Shown in pieces: positions 8,408-17,758 of a DNA stretch of 64,000 bases (positions are counted from its first letter, which is position 1; each line of letters begins with the position of its first letter). Below the pieces are notes generated by a model, which worked only from the letters and a program-made list of their open reading frames with translations, was not told the DNA's origin and made no database searches. The DNA comes from Andreprevotia sp. IGB-42 (GTDB lineage: Bacteria; Pseudomonadota; Gammaproteobacteria; Burkholderiales; Chitinibacteraceae), in contig NZ_WXTX01000014.1 in the NCBI RefSeq assembly GCF_009848685.1, positions 52,324-116,323 of the forward strand. Direction: 5' to 3'. Made by a program: the position numbers and the translations under genes.

Positions 8408-8974
8408 ATGCTCAGCGCAACCAGCTCCATCAGCCAGCAAGCCGCTGCCAGCCTCGTCCCGAGTGGACGACAGGCTGATTCCGCGCGCGCGCAAGGCAGT
8501 GGCGGCAGCGCAGATGAAGCGGGCTCGGCCGAAACCGCCAAAGCCAGCGACGGCACGCAGCTGGACGAAAAATCCCGGGCTGCACTGACCGAATTGCAGC
8601 AGACCGACCGCAAGGTACGCCAGCACGAGCAGGCGCATCTGTCTGCCGCTGGCGGCCTTGCCACCAGTGGTGCGTCGTACAGCTTTGAAACCGGGCCGGA
8701 CGGCAAACGCTACGCGGTGGCCGGCGATGTGCATGTCGATGTATCCCCCGGCAAAACCGCGGAAGAAACGCTGCGCAAGGCGCGTATCGTGCAGGCAGCC
8801 GCGCTGGCTCCGGCAGATCCTTCCGGCCAGGACAGATCCGTCGCGGCGGCCGCAGCGGCACTGGAAGCACAGGCCAATGCGGAAATTTCCAGCCGCACAC
8901 CGGGCCAGAACCAGCTGGCAAAATCTTACGGCAGCACCGAACTGCCCCGTTCCAGTTTTGCCGTCGCTGCCTGA
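8408..8974 (+). CDS. SprA-related putative metalloprotease (HEXXH)
   Basis: A 188-residue protein of the putative metalloprotease CJM1_0395 / SprA-related family. The core runs from about residue 55 to 145: ELQQTDRKVRQHEQAH gives an HEXXH zinc-binding motif at H73-E74-x-x-H77, followed by GGLATSGASYSFETGPDGK, YAVAGDVHVDVSP and TAEETLRKARIV, all hallmarks of this family. The first 50 residues are a low-complexity Ser/Ala/Gly-rich leader, and no cleavable signal peptide is obvious. Function is not established for the family; the role here is unknown. It is preceded by a slippery heptamer repeat that might make expression variable. Confidence 0.8.
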   Translation: MLSATSSISQQAAASLVPSGRQADSARAQGSGGSADEAGSAETAKASDGTQLDEKSRAALTELQQTDRKVRQHEQAHLSAAGGLATSGASYSFETGPDGKRYAVAGDVHVDVSPGKTAEETLRKARIVQAAALAPADPSGQDRSVAAAAAALEAQANAEISSRTPGQNQLAKSYGSTELPRSSFAVAA

Positions 8975-9011
8975 CTTTCCGCACCGCGCCATCTGCTGCT
9001 GACAATCTGCA

Positions 9012-9041
9012 TTGTGGTGCGCACCGAAACGCCACTACACT
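9012..9041 (+). promoter_or_regulatory. candidate promoter of the hybrid kinase gene
   Basis: TTGTGG (9012-9017) and TACACT (9036-9041) are separated by 18 bases. Transcription would start near 9048, which agrees with the ATG at 9089 and argues against the GTG at 9014. Confidence 0.4.
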
Positions 9042-9088
9042 CGCGCCATGCTTACAGACTCTACGGTCAGCCCCCGGCTGCAATACCG

Positions 9089-11176
9089 ATGAAATCCCGT
9101 TTTATCCGCGCGCTGCTGCTGGCCTCGCTCCTGCTGGCCATTTCGCTTGGCCTGACGGTGCGCTTCGAGCAACAACAGCGCAGCGAGCTTGGCCGCGTCA
9201 CCGCGTTCTCCAACCAGGACGAGCTGTGGCACTCGTTTGCGCTGACCAGGGAATACCTGAAGCTGCGCGAGATCGCGGCGCTGGCGCGCGGCAACAGCGC
9301 GTATTACCTGCAGTTGCGTACGCGTTACGATATTTTTGCCGGCCGCGTGGCCGCCATGCAGAACGGCGCGTTCATCCACCAGCTGATCGACAAGCGCGCG
9401 TACGGCGAGCACATGGCGGCGGTGAACCAGGTGATCGAGAACACCGACGCACGCTGGGCGGTCTACCCGATGAGCGCGGACGAAATCGACCAGTTGATGC
9501 TGTCGCTGGACCGCATCCAGCCCAACCTGCAAACGCTCAGCGATCTCACCCAGCACGGTTTCTCCGATCAACTGGGCGATAACGAAAAGCTGGTGAACCG
9601 GCTGGGGCAGACGCGTATCGCACTGGCCATTTTCCAGTCGCTGCTGTTGCTGGGTTTTGCCGGCATGGCCCTGTTCGAGTTGCGGCGCAGCCTGCAGCGC
9701 GAGCGCCAGTTGGGCGAGGCCCGCAGCGCGGCGCAGGCAGCCAACGAAGCCAAGAGCCGCTTCCTGGCCAATGTCAGCCATGAAATGCGCACGCCGCTGA
9801 CCTCCATCCTCGGCTATGCCGGCCAAGTACTCAAGGACCCCGCGCTGGGTAGCGAATCGCGCCGGCAGCTGGGACTGATCCGCCGCAGTGCCGAGTTCCT
9901 GGCCAGCCTGTTGGGCAATGTACTGGATGTATCGCGCATCGAAGCCGGCCGGGTGCAACTGCACGCCGAAACCGTATCACTGGCCACGCTGGCCGCCGAT
10001 CTGCGCGGGCTGTTTGCGTTGCAAGCCGAGGAAAAAGGCATAGCGCTGATCATAGAAAACCCGCCGGAAACGCCAGCCGCACTGCAGCTCGACGGCGGCA
10101 AGCTGCGGCAGATCCTGATCAACCTGATCGGCAATGCGGTGAAGTTCACCAGCCATGGCGAGGTGCGGGTGGCCTTTTCGCTCGAGCAAGCGGCAGAGCG
10201 CTTCCGCCTGCATGCCCGGGTCAGCGATAGCGGCCCCGGCATTGCCAGCGAAGAACAGGGCCTGCTGTTTTCGCCGTTCGAGCAGACCAGCAGCGGCCGC
10301 AATGCCGGCGGCAGCGGGCTGGGGCTGGCGATCAGCCGGGAGTTTTCGCGCCTGATGGGGGGCGATGTGGTGTGCGTGCAAAGCAACAGCGCCGGCAGCG
10401 TTTTCGAAGCCACCGTGCTGGCCGATGCCGCCCCCGATCTGCCCGCAGCCCCGCCCGTCACCAGCCCGGCAGCCACGTTGCGCGGCCAGCATGTGCTGGT
10501 GGTGGAAGACCAGGCCATCAACCGCGAGCTGCTTTGCGATGTGCTGCGCGACGCTGGCGCCACCGTCAGCGCCGTCGCCGATGGTGCAGCAGCACTGCAG
10601 GCCATCGCCGGGCGGCATTTCGATGTCTTGTTGCTCGATTTCAACCTGCCCGATGGCGATGGCCTGGCCCTGGCGCAGCAGATGCGCACAGCGCGCTGGC
10701 AGGGCCGCATCGTGATGCTCAGCGCTGCGCTGCACCCGGGGGAAAGCGCGCTGGCACAGGCGCAGATCAGCCACTGGCTGAGCAAACCGTTCGACAGCGA
10801 GCATCTGGTTGCCGTGCTGGCCAGCAGGCCTGCGCCACAAGCCAGCCAGATGGCAGGCCGGCAGGCCACGCTGCTTGATGCGCAGCAGGCAATGGCACGG
10901 CTCGGTTGCGACGAAGCACGTTACAGGGATATTGCCGCCAGGGGTCTGGCGCGGATACACGCGCTGCTGGGCGATTACAGCGCCGGCGACGTCATCACCC
11001 GCCAGCGGCTGGCACACAGCGCGCGCGGCATTGCGCTGCAGATTGGCGCCACCGCGCTGGCCACCGGCTGCGCGGATCTGGAAGTGGCCGCCGTGGCGGG
11101 CGAGCGCGCAATCACCTTGCTGGACAGCACCGGCGTGTTGCTGGCCCGCACCGAAGCAGCACTGGCCCAGTTTTGA
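9089..11176 (+). CDS. hybrid sensor histidine kinase with receiver and Hpt domains
   Basis: A 695-residue inner-membrane phosphorelay protein. A transmembrane helix at residues 7-24 and another at 177-197 flank a helical periplasmic sensor of about 150 residues. The HisKA H-box is FLANVSHEMRTPL with phospho-accepting H231; the ATPase domain has the N-box NLIGNAVKF (N349), G1 DSGPGI and G2 GGSGLGLAI. A receiver domain (467-580) carries D474, phospho-acceptor D517 in LLLDFNLPDGDG and K566. The C-terminal Hpt domain has H643 in LAHSARGIALQIGA. No obvious HAMP or PAS is seen. The next gene, for a periplasmic molybdopterin-fold protein, begins 10 bases later, suggesting a sensor-ligand protein pair. 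The cognate response regulator is not in this window. Confidence 0.9.
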   Translation: MKSRFIRALLLASLLLAISLGLTVRFEQQQRSELGRVTAFSNQDELWHSFALTREYLKLREIAALARGNSAYYLQLRTRYDIFAGRVAAMQNGAFIHQLIDKRAYGEHMAAVNQVIENTDARWAVYPMSADEIDQLMLSLDRIQPNLQTLSDLTQHGFSDQLGDNEKLVNRLGQTRIALAIFQSLLLLGFAGMALFELRRSLQRERQLGEARSAAQAANEAKSRFLANVSHEMRTPLTSILGYAGQVLKDPALGSESRRQLGLIRRSAEFLASLLGNVLDVSRIEAGRVQLHAETVSLATLAADLRGLFALQAEEKGIALIIENPPETPAALQLDGGKLRQILINLIGNAVKFTSHGEVRVAFSLEQAAERFRLHARVSDSGPGIASEEQGLLFSPFEQTSSGRNAGGSGLGLAISREFSRLMGGDVVCVQSNSAGSVFEATVLADAAPDLPAAPPVTSPAATLRGQHVLVVEDQAINRELLCDVLRDAGATVSAVADGAAALQAIAGRHFDVLLLDFNLPDGDGLALAQQMRTARWQGRIVMLSAALHPGESALAQAQISHWLSKPFDSEHLVAVLASRPAPQASQMAGRQATLLDAQQAMARLGCDEARYRDIAARGLARIHALLGDYSAGDVITRQRLAHSARGIALQIGATALATGCADLEVAAVAGERAITLLDSTGVLLARTEAALAQF

Positions 11177-11186
11177 GGATCGAGAA

Positions 11187-11690
11187 ATGAAACGGATTTT
11201 CCTGCGGACATTGCTGGGCGGCGCGCTGTTGCTGGGCAGTACCATGGCCAGCGCGCTGGAGACCCCAAAGGGGCCGGTGGTGCTCACCCTCAGCGGCAAG
11301 ATCAGCCAGAACAACGGCAACAAAACCGCCGCGTTCGACGATGCGATGCTGGCGAAGCTGCCACAGACGAAACTCACGGTGCCCACGCCGTGGTACCCCG
11401 GCCCGCAAACTTTCGAGGGCCCGTTATTGCGGGACGTGCTCGCCGCCGCCGGTGCCAGCGGCAAGGTGCTGAACCTCACCGCGCTCAATGACTATATCGT
11501 CACCATCCCGCATGACGATGCCAACCGCTTTGACGTGATCATTGCGCGCAGGCTCAACGGCAAGCCGATGACGGTCCGTGAAAAAGGCCCGCTGTTCATC
11601 ATGTACCCGTTCGACAGCAAGCCGGAACTGCGCCAAGCCGAGTACTACCGCCGCTGCTCGTGGCAGCTGAACCGTATCGTGGTGGAGTGA
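11187..11690 (+). CDS. periplasmic molybdopterin-fold protein paired with the sensor kinase
   Basis: A 167-residue exported protein (signal peptide to about residue 24, cut after ASALE region) with a sulfite-oxidase-like molybdopterin-binding fold: VLTLSGKIS, TFEGPLLRDVLAAAGASG, and the ending RRCSWQLNRIVVE. The only cysteine is C157 near the C-terminus; the cysteine that ligates molybdenum in true sulfite-oxidase enzymes is not present at its usual place. It may therefore bind a ligand or protein rather than catalyse. GAGGA precedes the ATG, and it lies 10 bases after the hybrid kinase, so the two are almost certainly co-transcribed; a sensory partnership is inferred. Confidence 0.75.
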   Translation: MKRIFLRTLLGGALLLGSTMASALETPKGPVVLTLSGKISQNNGNKTAAFDDAMLAKLPQTKLTVPTPWYPGPQTFEGPLLRDVLAAAGASGKVLNLTALNDYIVTIPHDDANRFDVIIARRLNGKPMTVREKGPLFIMYPFDSKPELRQAEYYRRCSWQLNRIVVE

Positions 11691-11712
11691 GGCCAGCCGC
11701 AGCGCGGCAAGC

Positions 11713-12429
11713 TCAGTGTGGCCAGAACGCCAGTACCAGCGGCAGAATCAATGACGTCCAGATGCCGTTGAGGCCCATTGCCAGCCCGGCAAACGCACCC
11801 GCAGTGGGCGAGAGCTGAAACGCCCGCGCGGTGCCCACGCCATGTGCGGCCACGCCCAGCGCAAAGCCGCGCTCGATATCGCCATCCACTTTCAGCCAGC
11901 GCAGCAGCGGCACCACGATCACCGCGCCCACCACGCCGGTAATGATGACGATATTGGCCGTCAGCGCCGGCAGGCCGCCCAGATGATCGGACAGCGCCAT
12001 GGCAATCGGCGTAGTGACCGACTTGGGCGCAAACGACAGCTGCACCGGCCAGCTCAGGCCGAACAGATGCGCCAGCCCCAGCGCGGAGACGATGCCCACG
12101 AGCCCGCCTACCAGTAGCGCAATGGTCAACGGCAGCAGCAGGCTGCGCACGCGTTGCAGGTTATCGAACAGCGGTACTGCCAATGCCACGGTGGCCGGCC
12201 CCAGCAACCAGTGCAGCGGGCGCGCGCCGACAAAATAATCGGCGTAATCCACGCGGGCCAGCAGCAGCAAGGCCGCCACCAGCGCAATCGAAACCAGCAC
12301 CGGATGCAGCAAGGGGAAGTGCCTGGCGCGGTGATAGATTTTTTCCGCCAGCAGATAGGCAAACCCCGTCACCGCCAGCCACAGCAACGGCGCCGATTTG
12401 AGCATGGCAAACATCGCGGCCACGCTCAT
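11713..12429 (-). CDS. lrgB: LrgB family membrane protein (CidB/LrgB, YohK type)
   Basis: A 238-residue polytopic membrane protein of the LrgB/CidB family, with conserved LLGPATVALAVPLF, LSFAPKSVTTPIAM and the C-terminal AAHGVGTARAFQ motif. In E. coli the equivalent is YohK. These proteins pair with holin-like LrgA and have been linked to murein hydrolase control and export of small organic acids. The ATG at 12429 overlaps the TGA of lrgA as ATGA, so the start is chosen on coupling; a GTG six codons upstream is possible. It is the last gene of the murI-lrgA-lrgB operon and ends convergent to the periplasmic molybdopterin-fold gene. Confidence 0.9.
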   Translation of the reverse strand: MSVAAMFAMLKSAPLLWLAVTGFAYLLAEKIYHRARHFPLLHPVLVSIALVAALLLLARVDYADYFVGARPLHWLLGPATVALAVPLFDNLQRVRSLLLPLTIALLVGGLVGIVSALGLAHLFGLSWPVQLSFAPKSVTTPIAMALSDHLGGLPALTANIVIITGVVGAVIVVPLLRWLKVDGDIERGFALGVAAHGVGTARAFQLSPTAGAFAGLAMGLNGIWTSLILPLVLAFWPH

Positions 12430-12764
12430 CGCCGCACCAGCAGCCACTTGAGGAGCAGTGCCGTCACCGCCAGCGTGATCACCGTGGAGAGCACCAGCAC
12501 GGCCGCCATCGCCCAGCCCTGGGTTTTGAGCACCGGCCCCAGCGTGACGATACCCACGCCAGCCGGTACGAACAGCAACCCCAGGTAGCCCAGCAAGCCC
12601 TGGCTGACCTTGGCAACGCGTTCATCCACGCCCCGCCTGACCAGGCACCACGCAGCCAGCAGCAACATGCCCAGCACCGGGCCGGGCAGCGGCAAGTGCA
12701 GCCACTGGCTGAGCAATTCGCCCACCAGCTGGAAAACGATCAGCAGCGTGATGCCGTAGAGCAT
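12426..12764 (-). CDS. lrgA: LrgA family holin-like membrane protein (CidA/YohJ)
   Basis: A 112-residue CidA/LrgA protein with four hydrophobic segments and the family motifs LPLPGPVLGMLLL and LGLLFVPAGVGI. It forms the small partner of LrgB. Translation from the ATG at 12764, four bases after the murI stop codon, gives the standard family length; the frame is open further upstream but runs antiparallel-free through murI and is not used. It overlaps lrgB by 4 bases. Confidence 0.9.
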   Translation of the reverse strand: MLYGITLLIVFQLVGELLSQWLHLPLPGPVLGMLLLAAWCLVRRGVDERVAKVSQGLLGYLGLLFVPAGVGIVTLGPVLKTQGWAMAAVLVLSTVITLAVTALLLKWLLVRR

Positions 12765-12768
12765 CGCG

Positions 12769-13578
12769 CTACAGCTCCACGCGCTCGATGTGGTTGAGGC
12801 TGCGGCCAAGAAAGCGCTCGCCCACGGTCTGGAACTTGACCGGCACATCGGTCACCACGTAGCGGTAATCGGGCATGTCGCGGCTGGTATTGGCCAGGCC
12901 CTGTGCGTGCAGCAGCTCGGCAGTCTGATCTGCAATCGACAGTGCCGAATCCACCAGTTGCATGCGCTCGCCCGTCAGCTCCAGCAGCAGCGGCTTGATC
13001 AGCGGGTAATGCGTACACCCGAGCACCAGCGTATCGATCTGCTCGACAAACACCGGCTTCAGGTACTCCTGCGCGGTCAGCCGTGTCACCGCGTGATCCA
13101 GCCAGCCCTCTTCCACCAGCGGCACGAACAGCGGGCACGCTTGCGAATACACGCGGTTGTCCGGATTGAGCTGGTGGATGGCACGCGCATAGGCGTTGGA
13201 GTTGATGGTGGTAGGTGTGCCGATCACGCCGATACCGCCTGAGCGCGTACGCGCTACCGCGTTCTTCGCGCCGGCTTCGATCACGTCGAGCACCGGTACC
13301 GGTGATTTGGCGCGCACCACGTCGGCGGCCACTGCGGCCATGGTGTTGCAGGCGATGATCAGCAACTTCACGTCCTGCTGCAGCAGGAAATCGGCGATCT
13401 GCTGGGTGAAATGCTGGATGGTGGCCACCGATTTCACCCCATAGGGCACGCGCGCGGTATCACCGAAATAAACGATGTCTTCGAACGGCAGCCGGTCCAT
13501 CAGCGCACGCACGACCGTCAGGCCGCCCACACCGGAATCGAATACGCCTATGGGATGTGAGGGCAGCGAGCGGGCCAT
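12769..13578 (-). CDS. murI: glutamate racemase
   Basis: A 269-residue MurI converting L- to D-glutamate for peptidoglycan precursors in the cytosol. The two catalytic cysteines sit in their motifs: C77 in IIACNTMAA and C188 in VLGCTHYP; the opening GVFDSGVGGLTV is also diagnostic. The ATG at 13578 gives the usual length; an upstream ATG at 13608 would add a non-homologous extension. It leads an operon with lrgA and lrgB, linking cell-wall precursor supply to a holin-like pair, which is an unusual but plausible association. Confidence 0.95.
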   Translation of the reverse strand: MARSLPSHPIGVFDSGVGGLTVVRALMDRLPFEDIVYFGDTARVPYGVKSVATIQHFTQQIADFLLQQDVKLLIIACNTMAAVAADVVRAKSPVPVLDVIEAGAKNAVARTRSGGIGVIGTPTTINSNAYARAIHQLNPDNRVYSQACPLFVPLVEEGWLDHAVTRLTAQEYLKPVFVEQIDTLVLGCTHYPLIKPLLLELTGERMQLVDSALSIADQTAELLHAQGLANTSRDMPDYRYVVTDVPVKFQTVGERFLGRSLNHIERVEL

Positions 13579-13811
13579 GAAGCAATCCAGACTTGGCAAA
13601 ACCTGCATTTTACGCTGCACTCAGCCGGATGGGCAGCAGCTACAGGCCAACAGCAACGGAAAATAGCCACGTTGCCATTGTCATTCAGGCAACAAACTGT
13701 CGTCAGACATACCCCTACAGTTGACTACATCCCAAAAATCCTCAATAAAGCCTTACACCGCGTTACAAAAATGACAGCGGCTGTTAAACCTAAATTCGGA
13801 GAGGAAGCAAA

Positions 13812-14147
13812 ATGGGGTTCATTAGCAGCATCATTTATCTGGCAGTCATCGTCGGCATCATTGCCGGTGTGTGGAAAACCTTCGTCAAGGCTGGCAAGCC
13901 TGGCTGGGCGGCCATCATCCCGATTTACAACATCATTGTGCTGCTTGAAATCGTGAAGAAGCCACTGTGGTGGATTATTTTGACCTTCATCCCGCTCGTG
14001 AACATCGTGGTGGTGTTCCTCATTTCCATCGAACTGGCCAGGAAGTTTGGCAAAGGCACGGGTTTCGGCATCGGCCTGGCGCTGCTGGGCTTCGTTTTCT
14101 ACCCGATCCTCGGTTTCGGTGACGCGACCTACGACGAGAACGCCTGA
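13812..14147 (+). CDS. DUF5684 small membrane protein
   Basis: A 111-residue integral membrane protein with the DUF5684 signature GKPGWAAIIPIYNIIVLLEI (residues 28-47) between hydrophobic helices (about 4-20, 34-48, 52-73, 85-100). The ATG is preceded by GGAGAGGAAG. Function is unknown; related domains occur in proteins annotated near signal peptidases. The 233-base gap upstream is AT-richer than the surroundings and contains a TTGACT hexamer at 13721-13726, but no convincing matching -10 box. Confidence 0.75.
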   Translation: MGFISSIIYLAVIVGIIAGVWKTFVKAGKPGWAAIIPIYNIIVLLEIVKKPLWWIILTFIPLVNIVVVFLISIELARKFGKGTGFGIGLALLGFVFYPILGFGDATYDENA

Positions 14148-14225
14148 TCGCAAGGCATACGCGCGGCGGTGGTCTTTCAGGTAGCCGCCGTGCGTATCAC
14201 CCGGCTTGCCCTCGGGGCAATCCGA

Positions 14226-14951
14226 TTAACGCGCCGCTCCCAGCCTGGCGTGCAGCAGCTGCAAAAATGCCAGCGCATGCGGATTGTCGCCATGCACGCA
14301 GATTGAATCCGCATTCAATGCCAGCCATGTGCCATCCACTGCAGTCAGACCACCCCGATTGACCACCGTCAGCGCCTGCGCCAAAGCCGCCTCATGATCC
14401 AGCACCGCGCCGGGCTGATCGCGTGGCATCAGGCTGCCATCCGCCAGATAGGCGCGGTCGGCAAAGACCTCGCTGATGGTGGCAAGGCCGGCACGCTGCC
14501 CGGCGGCGATCAGCTCACTACCTGCCAATCCCATCAGTGCCAGGCCGGGATCGATTTCATGGATGGTGCCGGCAATCAGGTCTGCCAGCGCAGCATCGCG
14601 CGCGGCATCGTTGTACAACGCGCCATGCGGCTTCACATACGAGAACGACACACCGGCTTCAAAACACACCGCTTTCAGCGACCACAGCTGCGCGGTGATA
14701 TCGATGGCCAGTTTGGCAGGCGTGATCTGCAGGCTGCGGCGGCCGAAATGCGCCCGGTCCGGATAGCTGGGGTGCGCGCCGATGCGCACGCCATGCGCAC
14801 GCGCTGCCAGCACCGTTGCCCGCATGCTGTCCACATCACCGGCATGCCCGCCACAGGCGATGCTGGCCGACGAGATCAGCGCCATCAGCTCGGCATCGTG
14901 CGGTGCACCTTCACCCAGGTCTGCGTTGAGGTCGATTTTCAGACTGTCCAT
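14226..14951 (-). CDS. pxpA: 5-oxoprolinase subunit A (LamB/YcsF family)
   Basis: A 241-residue LamB/YcsF protein. Signature blocks are IDLNADLGEG at the N-terminus, SASIACGGHAGD, GAHPSYPDR and YVKPHGALYND. PxpA works with PxpB and PxpC to hydrolyse 5-oxoproline to glutamate with ATP. The ATG at 14951 has AGGAG 7 bases upstream. Neither pxpB nor pxpC is adjacent, so the subunit partners must be elsewhere or absent. Confidence 0.92.
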   Translation of the reverse strand: MDSLKIDLNADLGEGAPHDAELMALISSASIACGGHAGDVDSMRATVLAARAHGVRIGAHPSYPDRAHFGRRSLQITPAKLAIDITAQLWSLKAVCFEAGVSFSYVKPHGALYNDAARDAALADLIAGTIHEIDPGLALMGLAGSELIAAGQRAGLATISEVFADRAYLADGSLMPRDQPGAVLDHEAALAQALTVVNRGGLTAVDGTWLALNADSICVHGDNPHALAFLQLLHARLGAAR

Positions 14952-15117
14952 ATGGCGCTCCTGCGGCCAGAGCGGCATCGGCCGCGACAGGCGTGACCAT
15001 ACCGCACGCCCGGATACGGCGAGCATACGGCAGATGCCCCATGCATCACACCCCGGCACGCAGCAGATGGTGGATAAAGCAACGCAGCGCGTTACAGCTG
15101 CGGCAGATCAGCAGCGA

Positions 15118-15999
15118 TCAGCTGTAGCGGCGCTGGCGTACCCATTTGGTGGCGATCCATTTCTCGCCACTCACCACCGGATTGCCGCCATGCAGTGTCA
15201 GCGGGTCTACCTGATCCAGGCTGTTGCAGTATTCGAAATAGACTGCCGAACCCTTTTTGGGCGATACCGCCAGGCCGATTTCCGGAAATATCGTTTCGCC
15301 CCCGTCCGGCACGTCGTTCAGGTACATGATCAGCGTGGCAACGCGCTGGCCGCCCTGTTTCAGATGACCCTTGCTGCCGTGATCACGCGGCGGGAAGTAA
15401 TCGAAATGCGGTTTGTATTCGCCGCCCACCGGATACTTGAGGATCTGGATACCCTCGCCGTTTTCGACCGGCATCTGCATCACTTCGGACAGGCGGCGGT
15501 CCAGCGTGGCGATGAACGGGCTCTCGTTCACCGCAAAGAAGGTACCGAAACTGGTGCGGTCCGCAATCACCGCATCGCCCCCGGTTTGCGGATCGACAAT
15601 CATCGAACGCTTGAGCTTGTCGGCAGACAGCCGTACCAGTTCGTCGCACTCTTCGGTGGACAGCAGGCCATCGAGTATCACCACGTAGGGCTTGGCAAAG
15701 CGCGCCGCTACGCGCACCTCACGGTCATGCGTGGTGATGGTATTACCGGTGGCGGCAAGACGCGGTGCTTCGTACTGATAACCGGTTTGCGCCGCGCGCT
15801 GGTTGGCATTGGGCTCGGAAGCCTGCGGTATCGGCGCCTGGCCCAGCGCGGTGAAATGGAACACGATGGCATTGGCAAACATCGGCTCGAAGTTGTGCGC
15901 CACCATCATTTCGATCAGCGATTGCGGTGCGCAGCCACGGGCCAGATTATCCTGCAGCCAGCTTTGCCAGTCTGGCGATAACTCTATGATCTTGTTCAT
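15118..15999 (-). CDS. 2OG-Fe(II) oxygenase, prolyl 4-hydroxylase type
   Basis: A 293-residue protein whose C-terminal 190 residues form a prolyl 4-hydroxylase-like double-stranded beta-helix. Iron ligands H198 and D200 (KPHFDYF) and H270 (LTLHGGNPV) and the 2-oxoglutarate-binding K280 (GEKWIATKW) are all present, so it should be active. The N-terminal 90 residues are a separate, less conserved segment (MNKIIELSPDWQSWL...). Substrates of bacterial members vary, including EF-Tu or small peptides; this one's is unknown. A 275-base gap separates it from divergent purB. Confidence 0.88.
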   Translation of the reverse strand: MNKIIELSPDWQSWLQDNLARGCAPQSLIEMMVAHNFEPMFANAIVFHFTALGQAPIPQASEPNANQRAAQTGYQYEAPRLAATGNTITTHDREVRVAARFAKPYVVILDGLLSTEECDELVRLSADKLKRSMIVDPQTGGDAVIADRTSFGTFFAVNESPFIATLDRRLSEVMQMPVENGEGIQILKYPVGGEYKPHFDYFPPRDHGSKGHLKQGGQRVATLIMYLNDVPDGGETIFPEIGLAVSPKKGSAVYFEYCNSLDQVDPLTLHGGNPVVSGEKWIATKWVRQRRYS

Positions 16000-16223
16000 T
16001 AGACTCCATCCTCGTTTGAGCTCTTTGGCTCAGGGTTTTTATGTAAGGTGTATTGTCAGCCAGGCCGACTACAAAGTCATCCGCTTTCCACGCTGCGATG
16101 CAATATAAAGTGACATCAATCACTTGGCTGCTTTGGCTGGCATGATCGTGCAGGGCAGCATTGCAGCGGGCTTGCGGTAAGTATTGCCCATATTTTGACC
16201 GCCGGGCGGGCAGAGGCTGGTGA

Positions 16224-17645
<1,422 letters not shown>

Positions 17646-17758
17646 CCATCAGCCGTTCCGGACCCGCTTTCCGGCCCTGCCCCCGATGCGGCAGACTGGC
17701 AGGGGCGGGTTCACGGCCGGATTGCATCCGGCCTTCACAATGCAAGGGATGTTCCAGC

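Noticed and set aside
17715..17733. Perfect 8-bp inverted repeat before the YdgA-like gene, as a purB terminator
   Set aside because: No T-run follows, and the repeat is next to the ribosome site; it may be an mRNA stem but not a terminator.
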